DNA of 64,000 nucleotides, from NCBI GenBank assembly GCA_013400115.1, contig VXBP01002799.1, positions 186,001 through 250,000 on the forward strand. Reading direction: 5' to 3'. Below are positions 25,095 to 37,624 of the stretch, one piece after another. Numbering within the stretch: position 1 is the first letter of the stretch; every line of letters starts with the position of its first letter. The DNA comes from Rhinopomastus cyanomelas (Eukaryota > Chordata > Aves > Bucerotiformes > Rhinopomastidae). The notes under the pieces were generated by a model, which was given only the letters and a program-made list of their open reading frames with translations, searched no databases and was not told where the DNA came from. The position numbers and the translations under genes are program-made.

Positions 25095-27417
25095 AAACAG
25101 AAAACACACTGCTTAAGGTCTAGAGGGTCAAGGACATTTTTCACAAGTTTGCTAGCAGTTGCTACAACAGGAATGGTTATAAGAGAAAATATTGTTTCAA
25201 ACGTTCTCAGTATAGCACCTGTATTCTAAAACACATGGTTCATATAGATAATAGTCTGCTTTCATGTCCTTGCCAGAAAGCACTAGAAATTTATCTTCAA
25301 AAAGAATGGCTTTGTTGATATTACCAGTTTTTCTACTTAGTCTTGCTAGGAAACATTCTTAGCCTACTGAAAAATACAGTCTTAAATTACAAGGTAAGGG
25401 CACATTGCCCGAGTTCTACAACCTCTTCAAGTTATTAACACTGCAGCTTTGCTACACAGTGCAAACATCTTTCACTTAGTTTTGAATGAGGTCTTTGGCA
25501 AAACAGCTTTCCCCTATATGTTATGTGGGGTAAGTTATCTTACCCCTTAGAGATCAACTCTCCGCATTCCAAACAGAAGCACAATAGTCTTTTGATTATC
25601 AGGGGGTTCAAGAGTCTTGAAATCAGTACGTCCCTGAGCAAGATAACTTAAACTGAAGCCAAGGAACACCTCAGGTGAGTTCCTTTTACTACGAGGTTTT
25701 ACTGGGAGATATACCCTAGCACTTGAGGTCTTTGGGGAAGAGGTCTGAATAGTTCAGGAGTGAAATTTTTCCAGCTTTACTTCTGTGTGGAAAAGCTTCC
25801 CTTACTTCTTCACTAAAATCTAAAAGCATTAGTACCCATGATAGCTATTTTGGACACTGCAAGCATTTCCATTTGTATTTTAATCTAATCTCTTTGAAAT
25901 AAAGGTCATTTCCAAATGAAATCTAATTGCTCACCAAAGGATAAGGTATCCAGCTATCAAGGATTAAATAACAAGCATGCATGTCCCACACGCAGCGTTT
26001 CAGGAGATAAATGGGCATTAAGATGTGATTCCACAAAAGCATTATATAACAATGCGAGAACTAATACAACGAGGCTAAAAAAGCAGGAAGCTTCTTCCAA
26101 CAACAAATGCACCTAGGATCTCTTTCCTTATTGCCAGGGTAGCAGACCTTGAAATGTTTTGGTGGTTTGGGTCTTGTTTATTTCTAAATGAGTTTATACC
26201 AGCTCCCTTCATGAAAAGGGCATCAGGCTCATCTAGTGTCACACATAGCAGGTTTTACCTTCATACTGCTGGCTGTGACATGCCCAGTCAAACCCCAGAC
26301 AAGAAAAATGAAAACTGGCTTCAAGCAAATGGATAACACAGAGCTCATCCTCAGATCAATCTCACGCTGCCCAAATATCACAGTATATCAAGCAGCAGCT
26401 ATGAACTTCCAGCATCACCAGCTGCATACAGTAAGCCAGGCCACTACCATCCTATTGATCCATCATCTGAATAAGGCTCAAGAAGCCAGTTAAAAATCAA
26501 TGTAGAAAAATGGAGGGTTATTTCCAGTCTCCACTCAAATGGATAAGATTCTCGAACACAAAATCCTTCCCTGATCTACCTATAAGCACTGTCACTGCTA
26601 TTCATGCTTAAAAACACTGAATGAAATTGACTAAAAGTTCAATAATAGAAAATTAATCTTGTCCTAAGGAACAAGGACCACTTAAAAAATAGTAGGGCAA
26701 TTCAGAAATTTAATTGATGCATTTTGTCATGACAACACTTCTGTAAACAAGCTGTAAATTGAGGGAATGAAAGCTTTTGATGCCATTTAAGCAGCAAATT
26801 TTCAAGTAGCAAGATGATTAATTCATAAAGAAGGCTGAAATCTACTGAAGAGTTATCTACCTTTGGATACTGTAACCAAGGGATAATATTATGATTTAGT
26901 CAAACATGGTACTCTGATCAGTTCACATATTCAGCATCCACGCAGAAACACAGAATATTAGAGAACATTCATTATGGACTTAATTAAGGTATGCATTACT
27001 GGATTTTAGGGAATATTATATTAGAGATGATTTAGAGTGGCTTCAGGATGTATACAAAGTGTGTTTGGCTGGTTGCCTCAGCAGTGGAGAAAGGCCTTGC
27101 TATATGAGGAATAATACTTACTTAATAGTTGTAGCTGGAGCAGTAGAAATGGATCTACCTGCTCATCTCTCAAGTCACAAACGGTTTCTGTCACAATTAG
27201 CTAATAATTCTACAGTCAGCAAAGCCACTGGCATAGCAGGCTTTGCGATTATCAGCTTACGTTACTAGAAATACGTAGAAGAACTTCTAACAGCATTAGC
27301 GCTGAGCAGCGCTCTGGACAACCCAGCACTGAGCCAAGAATAGCTGCCAGGTGCCTCTGAGAACGGCCTTGGAGGCCTCAGAAAGGATTATAAGCTAGCA
27401 AACTAATTATAGAGGAA
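25095..27417. other. Unique stretch, no gene seen
   Basis: No recognisable gene. The block near 26,695-26,790 resembles a conserved non-coding element. Some U3 sequence of the provirus that follows could start before 27,418, because its LTR start is not certain. Confidence 0.45.
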
Positions 27418-27699
27418 TGTTAACCAGATTGTGGGAATCAGAGGATGGAGCTGTGTTTGGGAAAGCTGAAGGGGCCGTCCGACCTCAGGTAGTTTGCCGT
27501 ATGATGGCCAATGGGCTAGAGGGCAGCTACGCGTGACAAAGGCCATGTATCCAATGAGTGTAACCTCAGTGCCACGTGAACAGGGCATAACTGTATGTAA
27601 GCAAGGCGTTTACGGGAATAAACGAGCTCGGCACCTTAACCATATTGGTGTGCATGTCGTTGACTCGGCTAGCCCCTCGGAGCCCCCCCCCCAGTTACA
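27418..27699 (+). mobile_element. 5' LTR of an alpharetrovirus/ERVK-like provirus
   Basis: The 3' part is diagnostic. AATAAA at 27,619-27,624 is followed by 'accatattggtgtgcatgtc', which resembles the R-U5 of avian alpharetroviral LTRs. It ends GTTACA directly before a primer-binding site. I place the start at TGTTAACC (27,418) because it mirrors the GTTACA end, giving 282 bases, normal for this group. The start is less certain than the end. No 3' LTR lies in this window, so no target duplication can be checked. Confidence 0.7.
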
Positions 27700-27701
27700 C
27701 C

Positions 27702-27721
27702 TGGCGCCCTGTAACGGGGAC
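27702..27721 (+). promoter_or_regulatory. Primer-binding site, lysine-tRNA-like
   Basis: Two bases after the LTR end the sequence reads TGGCGCCCTGTAACGGGGAC. It starts with the TGGCGCCC shared by lysine-tRNA primer sites, then differs by small insertions. That supports the LTR boundary and a class II type virus. Confidence 0.7.
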
Positions 27722-27895
27722 AAGGCCTGAATCGCTTCAATGCAGGAAATTCACTTCAATGTGGGAAAGTCTTCGGTCATCAAAGCTTCTGATTGACGTC
27801 GCTTAAATGTGGATTGCTTGACTGCGGACAAGACTTCAATCATCGGAGGAGCTTCTGATTAGGAAGCGGGGGGGCTAGGAGGCAGGAGTGGCCTG

Positions 27896-28297
27896 GTGGG
27901 CAAATGCAGCCAGAGTCCGGAGCTTAAGCGGCCGATCAAGCCCTTGCCAAAGGTAAGACCGCACACGGAGTGGGGCACAGCAATTCACTTGCTTACGTGT
28001 ATTCTCTCTAAGAGAGCTGAGAAAACTAAGCAAGCTGATGCGGACTCCCTTGTGAAATGGGCAAGAAAAAAGGGGAAGCTGCCTGAAGCTGCCCTTCTGT
28101 TTAGTGTTAGTGAGTGGAAAGAAGTGGGAGATTTGCTCTGGGAGGCTACCCTTGAAGGCAAAAAAGGGGGCAAGGTGGCGAAGGAGTTTGGATTGACGTG
28201 GAGAGCGGCAATTCACAGGTTAGTGACAATTACAGCAGTAAAGAGAATTGCCGTCGCAGCTGTAAAAGCCCTGGGAGGGGTTGGATGCAGTAACTGA
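27896..28297 (+). pseudogene. gag: gag matrix-like fragment of ERVK/alpharetrovirus-like provirus
   Basis: An open frame of about 133 codons follows the leader. It starts with GTG GGC where a retroviral gag would have ATG GGC, so the start codon appears mutated while the glycine that would be myristoylated remains, followed by KCSQ. The middle is rich in Lys, Arg and Trp (SLVKWARKKGKLPEA, EWKEVGDLLWEAT), typical of a basic matrix domain, and it ends in GGVGCSN and a stop. Gag normally continues through capsid and nucleocapsid; none is visible. In life, matrix directs Gag to the membrane. Nearest relatives should be avian ERVK-type gags; this is inferred from pattern, not from a search. Confidence 0.65.
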
Positions 28298-28750
28298 GTC
28301 TGGCAAGTTCCAAGCCCTTGTGACTGGCAAACCTTTTCGGGGTACAGATGCTCGCCGTACAGGGAATATCTGTTCCGGTGTGTTCTGACTTGAGGGAGCT
28401 GGTGCAGTGGACACAGAGGGCATAAGTTACCCCACCGCAGCCAGCCGCGACTGACAACAAGGCGGAAGTAGATGTGCCCCCAGAGTGGGAGGTGGAGAAC
28501 GAGCCTGACGTAATTGCAGGTGGACCTGTGGGCGAAGCACGCCCCAAATCCGAGCAGACAGCCCAGCAGGTGGGGAATACAGCTAAGAGCCAGCCTTCCA
28601 CCTCGGCGTCCCCACCTCTCTGCCCACCTCTCCCTGAGTCATTATCAGAGGATGAGGCGGAGAGCGGAGCGGCAGTCGTCATCCAAGCAGGACAAGAAGA
28701 TAGAAAGCACTTTAGCAAAACTCAATGAACTTTCTGCTCGTGTCGAGTAG
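28298..28750 (+). pseudogene. Probable gag linker remnant (Pro/Ser-rich), 3'-truncated provirus
   Basis: After the stop at about 28,295, a second open frame (28,474-28,728) is rich in Pro, Ser and Glu (for example PSTSASPPLCPPLPE, then SLSEDEAES). Such composition fits the linker between matrix and capsid in avian gags. Another frame (28,514-28,750) and an antisense frame overlap it, so assignment rests on order and composition only. Nothing like capsid, protease, pol or env follows; retroviral sequence seems to stop near 28,750-28,800. Confidence 0.45.
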
Positions 28751-31700
28751 CCTTCCATGCCCTTCTCATCACAGCCACCCCTCTCACCGATTACAGAAAT
28801 AGGCCTATGTATTGATGAGGAAAGGAAGAGCAGAATAACCTATAATCCTAGGAGAGAAAAAGCTTCATTCTCTTCATGTATGTTTTTCCAAGATCCAACC
28901 ATGGCTGAGAAATGACTTCACATTTTGTGTCAACATCAGATCTACAAACAGATCCAGAGCAGACGCTCTCATATTTTTTTTTTTCCTCTTTATGTTGACA
29001 GTCCTGAGAAAAGACTTCATGATCAGCCTGCACCAACTTTAATGGGATTAAGTTAGATACCAGCTGATAGAAGACTGTTGACTAGTTCACCATTCTCCGC
29101 AGTTTCTCCTGAGGTAATGTTTGGTACCGTTTAGGTAGTCCCTCTTCAGTTAAGCATTTTTTGTTTCTTAAAGGCAAGTTAAACAAGTAACTGCCTTTGG
29201 CAGAGAGATTAAACAGGCTTAATTAACACTAACATACTCTGTTACATTCCTATGAATAAAAATTCAGATAGCACTCTAAAAATTAAAGTGGGATACAGCT
29301 ACCTTGGAATTCAAGAAAAGGTTAATAACTGCTAAAAAGCTCATTTTGATTGCCAGTATGCAAATGAAGCCTATCTTGTCTTTTTGACCCACTGTATACG
29401 TATTCAGCTTCAAGCCTTGCAAAGAAATAACAATACTAATACATGAATCTGTAACTCTTCTGGCTACACGGATTACCTCAGGTTTTTATCAGCATTTGTG
29501 TTGCTGCAATTATATTAAAACCAACTTTGCTCCTGGGTAATGCCTACGAATAATCTAATACTCAGAAAGTTGTATCCTAAAAAAAATACCACTTCTCTCT
29601 TTTCTAAATCACAGATCTCTATAACCTTTTCTGAAAACAATTAAACTATGGTTTAACAATGTAGTTGCAATACAGCTCACCTCTGTGAAACAAACTTTTT
29701 AGACTTAGTCTTTCCTAACTATACTTCTGTGGATGAAGACACCTTGTAGGGATTGAGATGACTATGGTCAAGCATGTCAAGTGCCTCGAGCTCATCCTCA
29801 ATGCTTTATTTTCTTGCTTTAATGCAAGTCCAATAATATGATTAGGATTTATATACTCCTTGAGTGAAATTATCAGTGCTGTTTTCTACATCCTCTTTCA
29901 GAAGACCAGTAACACTATTAAGAGGTTTCCTTCAGAGCTTATTTCACTATCTTCTAATACACAGCTTAAGATACTTTTTGTGGATAAACATCTTCGGAGT
30001 AAGTGGCATTTGTACTGACTGTCATGAGCTGATGCTTTTAACAGCTGTAGACAGCTATGGCCTTTAGCATAAACCCCTGCTGGTTTTGCAATTTGAATGA
30101 TGTCCTTCATCAATATTTCTCTGCTCTACTTTGTGACAGTAAGAAACTTACTGAGTAGTAAAAAGCATCTTTACTTCCCTAATGTGAACAACCAGTGACA
30201 ACTGCAAAATCATTTTGACATTTGGAGAGTTGTTGCCATGCTCATGTTCTCTTTAGCATCTTGAACATGCTAATTACCAAGTTCATTACTGGGTGGGAGT
30301 GGGGAAAGCAGTAAGCCCAAAGCTTGAATTGTGCTGTCTCCTCTTCTCACTGCAGAATGATGAATTTGGGATAAAGTGAGGTACTGGCTTACACTAGTTC
30401 ACTGCACCACATTTAGGAAGCAGGGCTTCCACTAAAAATTGCAAAAAGACACTCTATGTAGAAGAATAAAGCAATACTCACATAGCAAATGTTACCATGG
30501 GTCTACCATGGGACCCAGTGTCAGAGATTACACACATCCTTCATCAGCTTCATGCTGAAAGTCATGATTCCTCAAGAAAATATACGCTAAGGATGACACA
30601 GGACGCATGCACAAGGTCTGGGCAGAATCGCAGACCCAGTTCTTTAGTTCCCGCTGCTGCTGAGCATGAACTTCTCAGCAGGCTGCTTCCCAGAACGCTC
30701 TTGCATTTTACCAGATTCTACCAGAAATTCCTTGAACAGGGCACATTTTTCCTCCAGGTATTTGCCCAGATGATGCTGTCATGGACTACCACATCATTAA
30801 GTAATCAGTTCACAGATTATGATGTGGCTTTTTGCAAACTTGAAGGGGACACTACTATAACAGATTAAACTGGCAGCCCTACTATATGCTGCAAACATTT
30901 CCTTCAGTGGCAGAGCTACTCAATGTGAAAGCTTCTGTATGACAAACACTTCTCTACGTACACAAATGAGTTATATATAAATCAACTTGATTTCTGTTCT
31001 ACCATATAAACATTTACGTTTGTTGATATAAAGTCTGTTATATATTAAAAGAACACAGTGAAGCTATAGTATAATGAAGCTTATTGATCAAGAGATGGAC
31101 ATGCACAGCAATAAGCTATTACTACCGAGTCATGCTTGTCTAAGCAAGACAAAGCTTAGAGAAAACCGAGCAGAATCAGCTGATGTACCTCAATAGACTG
31201 GTCTTCAAGCACGGAAGACCATTTCAGGGTCTAAGGCTGAAAGAGTCTGTAAAGGAAAGAGTTGAGGAAAGGTCTGCTTAGGTCTGATATACATAACCTC
31301 CAAAGTCTTATAGGAGACCTTAGATGAGAGGATGTAAAATAAATGTCCTCAGCCCTTCACTCTGGCAGGTTTGTAAACCAAACACTATGAAGCCTAAAGC
31401 ACTAATCACTGCTGTGTCAGAAACACTACATTCTTATTTCTCTTTAAAGCACCATATTGACATCAGTTTTGTAATAACACAAATAACTCCTGTCAAAGGC
31501 AAGGTATTACTTTACATAATCAAATGTTGTCTTCCCCGTGGTTATTTGTGCCACATCATTCAACTGTAGCCCCTGAATCATCTGAAGTACTGCTTGTGTT
31601 CCATCACAGTGGGACTGAATCATGTGCTGTAAAGTGAAATCTTGTGTTCTCTTTGGTTTTGAAATCCAGCTTTACTATATATCCAGTATCTAGAGATGAT

Positions 31701-32179
31701 TGTTATTTATTCTTATCTGCTAATTGCCACAGACTGTGAGGATCTATTTATATCCTTCTAAACTACTCCAAGGTGCTATACAAAATACTTGTCAGAGGAT
31801 TCAGAGGCCAGAAGTGATCAATTATTTTTCTGCACAAACGTTACATTGCTGTTTCTGATTTTAAAAGACACCACATTTCATGGGGAAATTAAGAAAACAA
31901 ACTACTCTGGATTAGGAATTCTTTGTTTTTAGATCTATTCCAGAAGGGACTGCAACCAGCCTGCAGATTTTCACTTGATCATTTTGTCTGAGGTGGCAGA
32001 AGAACTCACACTTCACATGACATACATTTCTAGAAGAGCTGTCTTTGAAGGAGCTGTAGCTGCCATTCCAAAGCAACACATTTCAAACCTACACAATGGT
32101 AAAACATTATCAGAATGCAGAACAGTGTGGGTATCTATAGTCAGCTCTGATTACTCTAGTGGTCTGGAAAGTCACGGAT
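28751..32179. other. Unique stretch, no gene seen
   Basis: AT-rich, no repeat recognised. The longest frame (30,497-30,868, 123 codons) has no family motif and normal local composition. I treat it as chance. Confidence 0.5.
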
Positions 32180-33047
32180 GAGGGATTGGCATGCACTGTC
32201 AGCAAGTTTGCTGATGACACAGAGCTCGAGGGTGTCACCAATACCTCTGCAGACTGTGCTGCCTTTCAGCAAGACCTGGACAGGCTGGAGAGGTTGGGCA
32301 GAGAGCAATTTAATGAAGCATAACAAGGGTAAGTGTAGAGTCTGGCATCTGGGCAGGAACAACCCCAGGTACCAGTACAGGCTGGGGACTGACCTGCTGG
32401 AGAGTAGTTTAGGACAAAGGGATCTGGGGGTCCTGCTGGACAGCAGCATGACTATGAGCCCGCAATGTGCTCTTGTGGCCAAGAGGGCCAACAGCATCCT
32501 GGGGTGGATCAGAAGGCGGGTGGTTAGCAGATAAAGAGAGGTTCTTCTCCCCCTCTACTCTGCCCCGGTGAGACCACATCTGGAGTATTGTGTCCAGTTG
32601 TAGGCCCCTCAGTTCAAGAGGGATGTGGAGCTGTTAGAGACAGTCCAGTGTAGGGCAACAAGGATGATGGAGGTGGAACACGTCCCTTATAAGGAGAGGA
32701 AGCTAGGTCTCTAGTTTGGAGATGAGGAGACTGAGGGGTGACCTCATTAATGTCTATAAATATTTGAGGGGTGGGTGTCCGGAAGATGGAGATGAGGGGC
32801 AATGGTTGAAAGATGGAACACAGGAGGTTCCACATCAACCTGAGAAGGAACTTCTTCCCAGTGAGGGTGACGGAGCACTGGAACAGGCCCCCCAGGGAGG
32901 TTGTGGAGTCTCCTTCACTGGAGACTTTTAAGACCCTCCTGGATGTGCTCCTGTGTGACTTGGTCTAGGGGATCCTGCTGTGTCAGGGGGATTGGACTAG
33001 ATGATTTTTTGAGGTCCCTTCCTATCCCTAATGATTCTATGATTCTA
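32180..33047 (+). mobile_element. CR1: CR1 LINE 3' half with reverse transcriptase end
   Basis: It starts near the catalytic FADD motif of reverse transcriptase ('agcaagtttgctgatgacac', about 32,200-32,220). It continues through the thumb region (WHLGRNNPRYQYRLGTDLL, GVLLDSSMTMSPQCALVAKR) and the ORF2 C-terminus, then the 3' UTR and tail 'taatgattctatgattcta'. The motif and the following domain are in different frames and several small deletions occur (for example near 32,700), so the copy is dead. It is 5'-truncated just upstream of FADD. Confidence 0.93.
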
Positions 33048-34620
33048 CCCCAGCCCCAAGGAGTATTTGTCTCACTGACCTGCCCTATAACAAACCGTTT
33101 ACAGATTGTCCTCTACTAAACATAAGTGACAAGACTGCACTCCTGCTACAACTTGTCTTTAGGTCATTAAGTAATAAACAAAATGAGCAGAAACTTGAAC
33201 CTGATCAGCACACCTGTACAGGTGACTTCTCACATTGACTAGGATGGGGGTGAGAATGAGAACTCTGAAGAAGCTGGGAAAGGACTCATTACTTGTCTGG
33301 TACTGCACTGCTCAAGGCTTAGCCAGTTTATACCTAATTAAATAAAATCACGCCATGAGCATTAATACGTTGGATTGGGTTTTTTATTTGGTTTCTCCTT
33401 TCCAAGAAGGTGCTCAGTGCCTTTCTCATTCCATCAGTTCAAACTGTTGTCTATCAATCTTTTCCACTCAGAGGAATGGCAAACTGAGGAGGCACATCAG
33501 GTTTATGAGTTTAATAGCACTAGCATCATCTTGCATTACAACAATTTAATCTACTCAGCTATACAGATGGAGAAAGGTCTTGCACCCTATTCTGTATGCT
33601 TTTGTTTCCCTCTTTTAGCAGCTGTTAAGGTTGTAACATGCACTTTCAGAGCTTTTCAATGAGAAAACAGGAAAAATGAAGGAAAACACAGGTCAGCAGC
33701 AGCAGCTCAAAACTGAAGTTACTTGCATGTTTTGCTTTACAGCTTGACATTGTTTCTAAAGTAGCCTAGTTCTGGACATGCAAATTGTGATAGATCACAG
33801 CTCAAACAACGATGAAGACAACTGCTTGAGGATGCAAAAGGCACAGATCACTGATGCATTTTTACTACTAAAGCCTTAATTAAAGCTATACCTCTCATAC
33901 CACGGGGCTGAAGAATTACCTGTTGACTTCTCAGAAACACTCTTAGCATCTTAAAGTGCAAACACTAAAGGAAATAGACATTGGACCTTCAAGCATTTTT
34001 TGTTCCAACTTGACAATATAAATGGTAACACAAAATAGACCTTTCTACTAATATTTCTTAGATGCTTAAAGGCCATTAATGCTGCTATATTTCATGTTAG
34101 AGTTGTCAGTGTCCTTCTGGCAAAATTGGTATTTTGTAAGGTGTTACTACTTATTCTGAAAGTAAAGGGCCATTGCAAGTGACGAGATGAGGTCTTTGTC
34201 CAGGAGCCGGGTTTGACTGCAGAAATCAGAAAGTCCTCCTCACATTTTGTTTCATATTCATTAGCCCTGTCAGAAATGGTTGTGAGAAGCCACATTATTC
34301 TGCTCCTCCTCCTTTGAGATGCCAGCAAGACTTAAAATAGATTGGCATGATCCATCTTCCAAGTCTATTAAAGTCTCTTGTGGTTTAAAAAGCGCCCTTT
34401 TTTACAGCTGTATTCTCTCCACTGTAACCTTAATAATCACCTCTTCAACAAAATTCAGCACTTTAACAGGTTTTGTCCATACAAAAAGAAAATTTGCTAA
34501 ACCTAGATAAGATTTGCTTACTTCTAGTTAACTTGATAGACTTTCCTGTCTGCAGTGGATCTGACTGGAATGGAGTTAACTTTCTTCACACCAGCCCATA
34601 TACTCCTTGTGTTTGGGGTT
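33048..34620. other. Unique stretch, no gene seen
   Basis: No recognisable gene or repeat. Confidence 0.55.
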
Positions 34621-35085
34621 TGTGGCTAAACCAGCCTGCTAACAGACATCACACTGTCCTGTTGCTGAAGGGGGCTTGCAGACAGCACCGAGGCTTCTGT
34701 TTCTCCCACTCCCACCTCCAGCAAGCAGGCTGCAAGCGAGAAAGGACCTGTGAGAAGACTCAGACAGGACAAGCAACTAACTGGCTAAAGGGACATTCCA
34801 CACCACTGCCCTCTCTCATCACAGTGGGAAGCAAGCAGCAAACAGCAAACAGGAAGAAGAAAGACAAGATAACTTATTGTTCAAGATACAGGCAGTTTAA
34901 TAACTAAAGGAAAATGGGGTTGGGGGCACAATTTGCAAGAAAAAACATGATGAAGCGATACAAAACCAATCACTCACCACCTCCCACAAGCAGAATGACA
35001 GTCAGTCTTGGAGTCCAAACCCCTTACCTTCTTCCTATACTCCAGGTTTGGGGTTTTTTTCCCCATTTCTTTTGGGTTTTTTGTC
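34621..35085 (-). mobile_element. Old ERVL-type LTR, antisense
   Basis: Plus-strand landmarks appear in the order known for the common avian ERVL LTR read in antisense. These are TGTGGCTAAACCAGCC at 34,621, 'cagtttaataactaaagg' at 34,891 and 'aatcactcaccacctccc' near 34,966. The far (5') end is not resolved; I place it by loss of resemblance near 35,085. No target duplication was found. Recognition is from remembered repeat consensus, so it needs a repeat-library check. Confidence 0.55.
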
Positions 35086-37420
35086 CCCCTGAAGTCACTT
35101 GCATTGCTGATAGTAACAATTAATGAAATCACTATGCAGAATTGTTTAGTCAAAACACAGAAGATGATGGAGAATTATGCAGGTTGTGTTGTTCTCAGAG
35201 ATGCAAATTCTACCTTTGCATACCTGCGCTATTTACCATGATGTGGTTGTGACACAGTAGAAGCTTTGTTAAGGTTACTGCATCACATTCTACCACACTA
35301 AGAATCCTTCAAAGATGAGGTGTTAAAAAAAGCATTTGATTCAGAAAGAAAAAAAATTTACTATTCCTGGTCTGTGCGATCAGATGGCAAAGTATGTTAT
35401 CCTTTTTTTGAGTTAGTCATAACAGAAACAAGGTCATTTAGAAGGAAAAAAAAGATCATTCTAATCTTATGTGCCCAGTCCCAAATACAATTAGAAACTG
35501 CATTTAAAACTCTATCAAGACCAATGCAACACCTCACAACAGCTTAGAAAAGTAGACAACCATCTGCCTGATAGGTGTTGGGGATGGTTAAGAAGAAAGC
35601 TCCCTAGATACTATGGCATCAATCCATTAAGATCTATACCAACAAGCAATTCCATTTTGGACAAATTCTCTAAGTTCATGCAGTATGTGCATTCCTTCAG
35701 TTAACTCAAAATAAGTCTGCTGCCAGTTCACTTTATGATCTCAAACAATCTGCAATAATTTGTCCAAGAAAAATACTTGTTCAATTCAATGAAGAAAAGG
35801 AAAACTTCTCCCTCCTCCTCACTTGGGCTTTCTCACATCTGACTGCTGCCAGATGTTACAGGTAGAGGCAGACAGAACACACCATCTGCACTTCCAAACA
35901 TCTCAGGCATATCCTAACAGGCCATTGGTTTCATCTGAACAGTAATGACTGATGGCAGCCCAGCAGGTGCAGTGAAAGACTAGTGGGAAATGTATCAGAA
36001 AGCCCAGAGTGGTCTCAGTACTTATGCACTTGATGAACGTTTGGAGCTATAAAGAAGTCCAGATTGAAGGTCATTGAGAACTCTGTTTCAATCACAACTT
36101 CCATTTCCAAATAAAGTGACACGGTATTGTGTTACGCAGAGTGAAGACTTAGTCTGTTGTATTTCACAACAGTAGGCAATCAGAAGTGTAATTACTGAGG
36201 TATTCATGAATGGACACGCATTTTAATAGCTTGCCTGATACGCTGCAAAACATTCCAATAGCAACCACACTGCAACTGCATCAACTGTCTAACAGTACGA
36301 GACAGTTATAAACTTAAGATCTTAGCTGGTTTTCAAATACAAAACTATCACACTAATGACATTTATTAGACTATTGTGCTTCTGCTAGGCAGCAGTGTGT
36401 TCACGTGCGAATGCACGAGACCCCTACTACACTGACTTTCAAAACAACATTAAATCAAATCCTGGGTTATTTATAAATCACAGCATATCCAAAACATTTT
36501 TCTGCAATGTTGTATCTGGGGTTGATAAACACGGCAAGGAGAAACTCACTTTCTTATTAGTGCATCCCAGTTATTTTCTGTTATTGCTATCCTTTAATTC
36601 CTTTCTAATTACTCTAACTTATATCACAAGAATTTCTCTCCACCCCCCCATCCCATTTGTACTAAGTTATTTAATCATAAGATGTCAGAGAAAGAGTTAA
36701 TCAAAATCAGTTACTCTCAAATTTATTCCACAGCTCTCAAGAGAAATATACAGCTAAAGGAGACTGCTCCAACATTTTTCTTGTTTAAGAAGTCCAATAC
36801 ATACAGCAAATCACATCTGAACTTTGCTGACATATCACAGAAGCTTTTTAATGATTACTGCATCAGTATCCCTGTACCTGCTGTGAACAGAATGTCTGTA
36901 GAGAATGAACAAACAAACCTAATCCCACTTACTATTCTGTTAAATGCCCAAGTTAGTTCACAGTTTGTTTTAATGTGGAAAAATCCCAACTATATTATTT
37001 GATATGTAATGTTTTGATTTCTTTACCAGCAACTGAATCAAGACCCACTCATTTCACACCCACAAAACCATGGGTTTGTTTTTAGAAATCACTGTAAATT
37101 AGTTTCCTTAAAAGGCTGAAGAGGCCGTATCTCATGATCTGTTCTCTGACCTTACCTGTTACCTGGCACACTTAAGAAAAAAATGTTCACAACAATTCCT
37201 TAACTTCATTAAGGTCTTTGCACACCTACAAATCTTAAAGAACAGGAAAAGTATAAGAAAAGACTAGGGACAAATCTGATGAAGTAAGTTATGCGTGTGA
37301 TTGTTTTTGCTCATTCAAACAGTAACGACTCTTCACCATTGCCTCTCAATCCCAAAATTAAGTCCAAGTTGCTCTCAATGCATTAGATGAATTCTAATTT
37401 AAACTTTATGCTCTGCTTCT
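35086..37420. other. Unique stretch, no gene seen
   Basis: AT-rich, no recognisable gene, RNA or repeat. Frames at 36,395-37,002 are about 100 codons but hydrophobic, motif-free and typical of AT-rich chance frames. Confidence 0.5.
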
Positions 37421-37624
37421 TCAGTCAGAGCTGTCCTGTGAAAAAGCCCTCTGTGCCAAGTGGCCACGATGCCACTGTCCTCCCCTGTCACCGCACAGGA
37501 CCAGGTTCAGTGGCTGGCAACAGACCCCATTATGGCACATCCTGCCCATGGGCACATTGAGGTTTTTCTTATGAACAGCAACGCGCGCTTCCGCTGGTAC
37601 CACAACCGATTTTATACCATTCAC
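37421..37624 (-). other. GC-rich island with a 67-codon antisense frame, unrecognised
   Basis: This 200-base block is much richer in GC and CpG than its surroundings ('caacgcgcgcttccg', 'gtcaccgcacagg'). On the minus strand it holds an open frame with Val/Ala/Arg-rich start and several Cys (GRMCHNGVCCQPLNLVLCGD). I do not recognise it. It could be a decayed transposon or retrocopy fragment, or a small regulatory island. The composition break is the main evidence. Confidence 0.35.

Noticed and set aside
28230..28718. 162-codon minus-strand frame
   Set aside because: It is antisense to the gag-like region, and its Ser/Pro/Cys richness mirrors the sense composition.
30497..30868. 123-codon frame in unique DNA
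   Set aside because: No motif, no codon-use change and no neighbour; in 64 kb a frame of this length can occur by chance.
34473..34907. 144-codon frame
   Set aside because: It overlaps the antisense ERVL LTR and has no gene family features.
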